Source: Verrucomicrobiota bacterium (GTDB taxonomy: Bacteria > Verrucomicrobiota > Verrucomicrobiia > Chthoniobacterales > UBA10450). Taken from it: 43,966 nt of DNA. Of this stretch, positions 40,814 to 43,966 are shown piece after piece. Position 1 is the first letter of the stretch, and the number at the start of each line of letters is the position of its first letter. The stretch is from contig QHOS01000029.1 in NCBI GenBank assembly GCA_003219415.1, positions 1 to 43,966 on the forward strand, in the 5' to 3' direction. The notes below the pieces were generated by a model. That model was not told where the DNA came from. It made no database searches and saw only the letters and a program-made list of their open reading frames with translations. The position numbers and the translations under genes were made by a program.

Positions 40814-41155
40814 CTAGCTAGTCAGCCATGTGACAAACCAGGCGCCGAGAAAGCCGATTATTAAACCGATCAAAGGGCTGGAAATGGCGAACCAAAGCGG
40901 AATCGCCTCGCGTAATGGCAGCGCATCTCGTCGTCGTAGATGCCAGTGTGCACTTGTGATTTGAACTGTTGAATGGCCCGATGCTTCCTGCGGCACTAAT
41001 CGATCAAGGGAGTGAGTGGCTTTCATGCCTCCAACACTCGATGACGATTCCGTTCCGGCTAATGCGCGTGTGTGGGATTTTGCGATGCCACCGAAGAGTT
41101 GATTGATGCTCCCTCTTTCGAGTGAGAACGGGTTGGTAAGCTTCGTGAGAACCAT
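40814..41155 (-). CDS. Small protein with C-terminal membrane anchor, unknown
   Basis: 113 residues with a hydrophobic C-terminal segment (ISSPLIGLIIGFLGAWFVTWL). The rest is polar and low in recognisable motifs. A start at residue 44 (ATG 41026) is possible but its GGAGG is too close. It lies upstream of the response regulator on the same strand, 36 bases away, so the two may be linked. Whether it is a real gene is not certain. Confidence 0.5.
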   Translation of the reverse strand: MVLTKLTNPFSLERGSINQLFGGIAKSHTRALAGTESSSSVGGMKATHSLDRLVPQEASGHSTVQITSAHWHLRRRDALPLREAIPLWFAISSPLIGLIIGFLGAWFVTWLTS

Positions 41156-41182
41156 ATCGTAATAAAGGAACGCACACTACTT

Positions 41183-41243
41183 GGTAGGGCGCGACCGCCG
41201 GGCGCGCCGCGAACGGCGGACGGCCTGGCAGTCCGTCCCTATC
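41183..41243. repeat. GC-rich inverted repeat (GGTAGGG...CCCTATC)
   Basis: 61 bp in the gap between the small membrane protein gene and an SDR gene. The ends GGTAGGG and CCCTATC pair imperfectly. An inner hairpin GGACGG...CCGTCC is present. It may be another REP-like class; no copy of the same class was seen elsewhere in the window. Confidence 0.45.
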
Positions 41244-41262
41244 TTCACCAGATTGATTCTGA

Positions 41263-42024
41263 TTAGCGATAACCGCCGGAGACGACCAGTGTTTCACCAG
41301 TGATCCAGCCAGCATCTGGTGAAGCAAGAAACACGACGGCAGGAGCAACGTCGTCTGGCTGTCCGATTCTTCCAAGCGCGCTTTGTGCCTCAAACAACTT
41401 TTGGAAATCGCTTCCAACGAAGCCGCCTGCGTGAAGGCCTTCCGTTTCCACCATGCCCGGGTTGATGGCGTTCACGCGGATTTTGCGTGGTCCAAGCTCC
41501 TTTGCCAGCGATTTGGTGATCGTATCCACGGCTGCTTTGGTCGCGCTGTAAACCGATGCAGTCGGCGGCGCCGACATGCTGGCGCTAGAGCTGATGTTGA
41601 TTACACTTCCGCCTTCGGGACCGAAGTACTTCGTTGCTTCTTGGATTGCTAAAAGCAAACCGAGAACATTCACGTCGAAGTGTTTGTGGAAATGTTCCTC
41701 CGTGACATTCTCCAGCGGAAGAAACTCGTAGACGCCGGCGTTATTAACGAGGATATCAAGCCTGCCGAAGGCTTTTTTCGCTTCGGAAAAGAGGCGTTCA
41801 ACTTCGGCCTTTTTAGCCATGTTCGCGCGGACAGCGACCGCCTTTCCACCCTGTTTTGTAATTTCGTCCACGACACGATCGGCTCCTTCCTTGCTAGAGG
41901 AGTAGTTAACCACCACGGCCGCGCCTTCGGCAGCGAGATGTTTGGCGATCGCAGTCCCGATTCCTTTTGACGCTCCAGTTACAATTGCAACTTTCCCATC
42001 AAGTTTTTTCGTATTCGTTTGCAT
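41263..42024 (-). CDS. SDR family oxidoreductase (glucose-1-dehydrogenase-like)
   Basis: 253 residues with TGASKGIG at residues of about 16-23, NNAGVYEF, a Ser in NISSSASMS, and YSATK as the catalytic Tyr/Lys. The C-terminal VFLASPDAGWITGETLVVSGG is typical for the FabG/glucose-dehydrogenase subgroup. A second-strand NYSSSKEGAD suggests NADP use. The substrate is unknown. Adjacent to a short Cys-containing protein gene and an aldo/keto reductase gene on the same strand, so all could be co-expressed. Confidence 0.93.
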   Translation of the reverse strand: MQTNTKKLDGKVAIVTGASKGIGTAIAKHLAAEGAAVVVNYSSSKEGADRVVDEITKQGGKAVAVRANMAKKAEVERLFSEAKKAFGRLDILVNNAGVYEFLPLENVTEEHFHKHFDVNVLGLLLAIQEATKYFGPEGGSVINISSSASMSAPPTASVYSATKAAVDTITKSLAKELGPRKIRVNAINPGMVETEGLHAGGFVGSDFQKLFEAQSALGRIGQPDDVAPAVVFLASPDAGWITGETLVVSGGYR

Positions 42025-42073
42025 TTCGTTTTCTTTCTATTGATATTTTTAACAGCAAAGGCACTCGATCCGC

Positions 42074-42295
42074 CTAGCGAGTGTCGCTCGCTGAAGCGAA
42101 CCCAAGGAGCTTGGCAAGACGAGATTCGTAAGATTCGCAGGTAGGACAATCTCCGTCGGGCTCAATCCAATCTGGATGCTGAACACTGAGAGCGCCATGA
42201 ATTTCCTGTTGAAGTTGAACAAGGCGCGTCCGACTTCGGGTAGTCATTCTGTCAGTCGCATTGTCTTCGCCATTTGTCATTTGTTTCCATGCCAT
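42074..42295 (-). CDS. Small Cys-motif protein of unknown function
   Basis: About 73 residues. The conserved-looking core is RTRLVQLQQEIHGALSVQHP, then WIEPDGDCPTCESYESRLAKL. CPTC may bind a metal. I recall small soil-bacterial proteins with this core. The open frame extends into repeat copy E to 42391, adding about 32 residues that are a translation of the repeat. I place the start at ATG 42295, with ATG 42280 and ATG 42247 possible. Confidence 0.6.
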   Translation of the reverse strand: MAWKQMTNGEDNATDRMTTRSRTRLVQLQQEIHGALSVQHPDWIEPDGDCPTCESYESRLAKLLGFASASDTR

Positions 42296-42303
42296 CTGTA
42301 AAT

Positions 42304-42395
42304 TGTCATTCTGAGCGAAGCGAAGAATCTCTGGGACTTCTGGATCGATCCCCACGGCAATAAATCCGAGATGTTTCGCTTCGCTCAACATGACA
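42304..42395. repeat. MITE-like TGTCA...TGACA palindromic repeat, copy E
   Basis: 92 bp between the small Cys-motif gene and the aldo/keto reductase gene. The left arm is TGTCATTCTGAGCGAAGCGA. The right arm, on the minus strand, is TGTCATGTTGAGCGAAGCGA. It is the most regular copy. Confidence 0.88.
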
Positions 42396-42419
42396 AATCG
42401 TTTAAACAGTGAGTTGTTG

Positions 42420-43343
42420 TCATTCGTTAGCCAACTCGTTCATGGTAGAAGCATCAAGGTTGAGAAGCGCCGCAGCGGTGTTTTCTTCGAGATGTTTTAC
42501 TTTTGAAGTTCCGGGGATCGGCAGCATAACCGGAGACTTCTTGAGTAACCACGCCAGAGCTATCTGCGCAGGCTGAGCGCCGAGCTGCCTGGCGACCCTT
42601 GTTAATACTCCATGCGGTTTCGCGAGATCGCCAGTCGCGAGCGGGAACCAAGGGATGAACCCGATGTTGTTGCGCGTGCAGTAGTTTAAGACATCCTCGG
42701 AATCGCGGTGCGCGAGATTGTATTGGTTTTGCACGGTAGCGACTGGAACGATGCGACGCGCTGCTTCGATCTCGGTAACGTTGACTTCTGAAAGTCCAAC
42801 ATGCCGGATCTTACCCTCTTTCTGGAGATCTCGCAGCACGCCAAATTGGTCGTCGGCCGGAACCTTGGGATCGATGCGATGCAACTGGAACAAATCGATA
42901 CGCTCGACGCCTAGGCGTCGCAGGCTCATCTCGCATTCCTGTCGTAAGTAATCAGGTCTTCCTAGCGGAACCCACTTGCCAGGGCCAGGTCGGGTAAGAC
43001 CCGCTTTAGTGGCAACAACAAGTCCTCGTGGGTAAGGATGCAATGCTTCGCGAATCAGGTCTTCACTTACGTAGGGCCCATAGGAGTCTGCTGTGTCGAT
43101 GAGGTTGGTACCGAGCTCGACTGCACGGCGCAAGACTCCGATTGCTTGCGCTCGATCAGCTGGCTCGCCCCAAACACCAGGGCCCGTCAGTTGCATTGCG
43201 CCGTAGCCTAGCCGGTGAACGGGAAGGTCACCACCGATTGCAAACGTGCCGCTCCTCGCGGCAGGTCTCGTTTTAACACTTGCCGCAGGAGTTAGTTTAG
43301 GAGGTCCCATGTGGTGCTGAATAACGTCGATAGTCTTGCTCAT
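42420..43343 (-). CDS. Aldo/keto reductase
   Basis: 307 residues of the AKR TIM-barrel fold. The catalytic tetrad is visible: Asp and Tyr in LIDTADSYG, Lys in VVATKAGL, His in [12 protein letters not shown](P)-binding residues are in the late [32 protein letters not shown] at the start is as in the YhdN/AKR11-like group. A good ribosome binding site (CAGGGACATTT) supports ATG 43343. The substrate is unknown. Upstream of it on the same strand is the F420-type reductase-like gene. Confidence 0.93.
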   Translation of the reverse strand: MSKTIDVIQHHMGPPKLTPAASVKTRPAARSGTFAIGGDLPVHRLGYGAMQLTGPGVWGEPADRAQAIGVLRRAVELGTNLIDTADSYGPYVSEDLIREALHPYPRGLVVATKAGLTRPGPGKWVPLGRPDYLRQECEMSLRRLGVERIDLFQLHRIDPKVPADDQFGVLRDLQKEGKIRHVGLSEVNVTEIEAARRIVPVATVQNQYNLAHRDSEDVLNYCTRNNIGFIPWFPLATGDLAKPHGVLTRVARQLGAQPAQIALAWLLKKSPVMLPIPGTSKVKHLEENTAAALLNLDASTMNELANE

Positions 43344-43399
43344 AAATGTCCCTGTTATTCTTCTTCTTCCCTCTTTGTCTTAGTCTTACTAGTGCTTGT

Positions 43400-43966
43400 T
43401 CAAGCCGGACCTTCGTACGTGCCAGGACTCTTAGGAGTAGCACGCCACTCCGGTTTGCGCTCCCTACTCGCTTTCGCCAACGCGTTTCGCACACCATCGG
43501 CGTCGAGGTCTGTGGCGTAAACCGGCGTGTCGGGTTGTTGCCGCCAGGATTCATCCAGTCCACCAGCATCGACGCCATCAAATCCGAGCTCATCAATTAG
43601 ACGCAGCACAACCGCCTTCGCTGCGGGATCGTCACCGGCGACGGGTAAGGCAATACGCCCAGGGCTGCCAGGCGGCCGCCCCAATTCGTAAAGGTGCTCG
43701 GCATAAGTGGTGTTGAACGCTTTAACTACGGGACGACCGAGTTGCTGTTCTACCCAGCGGCTTTCGGTCATACCGTTCTCGATTCCATCAATGCGACCGT
43801 CACGTTGCTGCGGATAATAATTGCCCGTGTCCACCACAACCACGCTGTCCGGTGTTTTCGCGAACAAACCCGCTGGCAAGGATGGAATGTTCCTCAGCGG
43901 TATCGTAACAATGACTAGCTCACCAGCCTGAGCCGCCTGCTCGACTGTGACCGGAGTCGCGCCAGT
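43400..43966 (-). CDS. NADPH-dependent F420 reductase-like protein, N-terminus outside the window
   Basis: The frame is open to the window's last base; 189 codons minus stop are seen. The visible part has AGELVIVTIPLRNIP, VVVVDTGNYYP, RPVVKAFNTTYAEHL and the C-terminal region of a Rossmann fold related to F420-dependent NADP reductase (NADP oxidoreductase, coenzyme F420-dependent). The GxGxxG loop and start lie upstream. Many soil bacteria use such proteins with NADP as simple oxidoreductases. It sits directly before the aldo/keto reductase. Confidence 0.8.
   Translation of the reverse strand, partial: TGATPVTVEQAAQAGELVIVTIPLRNIPSLPAGLFAKTPDSVVVVDTGNYYPQQRDGRIDGIENGMTESRWVEQQLGRPVVKAFNTTYAEHLYELGRPPGSPGRIALPVAGDDPAAKAVVLRLIDELGFDGVDAGGLDESWRQQPDTPVYATDLDADGVRNALAKASRERKPEWRATPKSPGTYEGPA

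Overview
This 44 kb window looks like a chromosomal fragment of a free-living Gram-negative bacterium. It has secreted and lipoprotein-type signal peptides, an L,D-transpeptidase and PAP2 and phospholipid enzymes. It also has an S46 dipeptidyl-peptidase, a hopanoid methylase and a stand-alone Ku. My best guess is a soil Verrucomicrobiota (Chthoniobacterales / Udaeobacter-like). This rests on the style of the proteins, such as the S74-domain stalk protein and the long IspH, and on the dense intergenic palindromic repeats. No rRNA is present to prove it. I see no rRNA, tRNA, CRISPR array, integrase, transposase or prophage module. Coding density is high and no gene-free stretch exceeds about 300 bases.

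Layout. 1-2.4 kb: the tail of a PLP-dependent threonine dehydratase-like gene, a frameshifted TSUP permease and two small secreted proteins. 2.5-5.6 kb: a PHP-glycosyltransferase fusion coupled to a DUF2334 deacetylase. 5.8-13.2 kb: an EVE-domain protein, then tmk, a four-helix-bundle gene, holB, an L,D-transpeptidase, ispH, ku, a DoxX protein and a dienelactone hydrolase. 13.3-17.9 kb: fused aspartokinase-homoserine dehydrogenase convergent with an S46 peptidase. 18-25 kb: a sulfotransferase, a broken S74-domain stalk protein, a methyltransferase, a DUF885 peptidase and membrane proteins. 25.3-30.2 kb: a cobalamin-binding protein, a creatininase-like protein, DUF3175, HpnR, OsmC and a DoxX-like protein. 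30.3-36.4 kb: a tight seven-gene lipid operon. 36.5-44 kb: mostly minus-strand oxidoreductases, a cupin, a PEP mutase-family protein, a secreted peptidoglycan-binding protein and a lone response regulator.

The strongest functional unit is the operon at 30280-36398. It encodes a CDP-alcohol phosphatidyltransferase, a CdsA-like cytidylyltransferase, a PlsC-like acyltransferase, an alpha/beta-hydrolase-methyltransferase fusion, a PAP2-dual-specificity phosphatase fusion and two small membrane proteins. The first two and the two fusions match the domain architecture and sizes I recall for the poorly understood ynbABCD operon of E. coli. Together they could make, remodel and dephosphorylate a non-standard phospholipid.

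The window also carries several classes of intergenic repeats. There are five copies of a roughly 95 bp MITE-like imperfect palindrome with TGTCA...TGACA ends. Two elements are bounded by TGTAGCC/GGCTACA. Other inverted repeats and short heptamer/octamer arrays also occur. Three single frame disruptions (one in the TSUP gene, two in the stalk protein gene) are either recent mutations or assembly errors.
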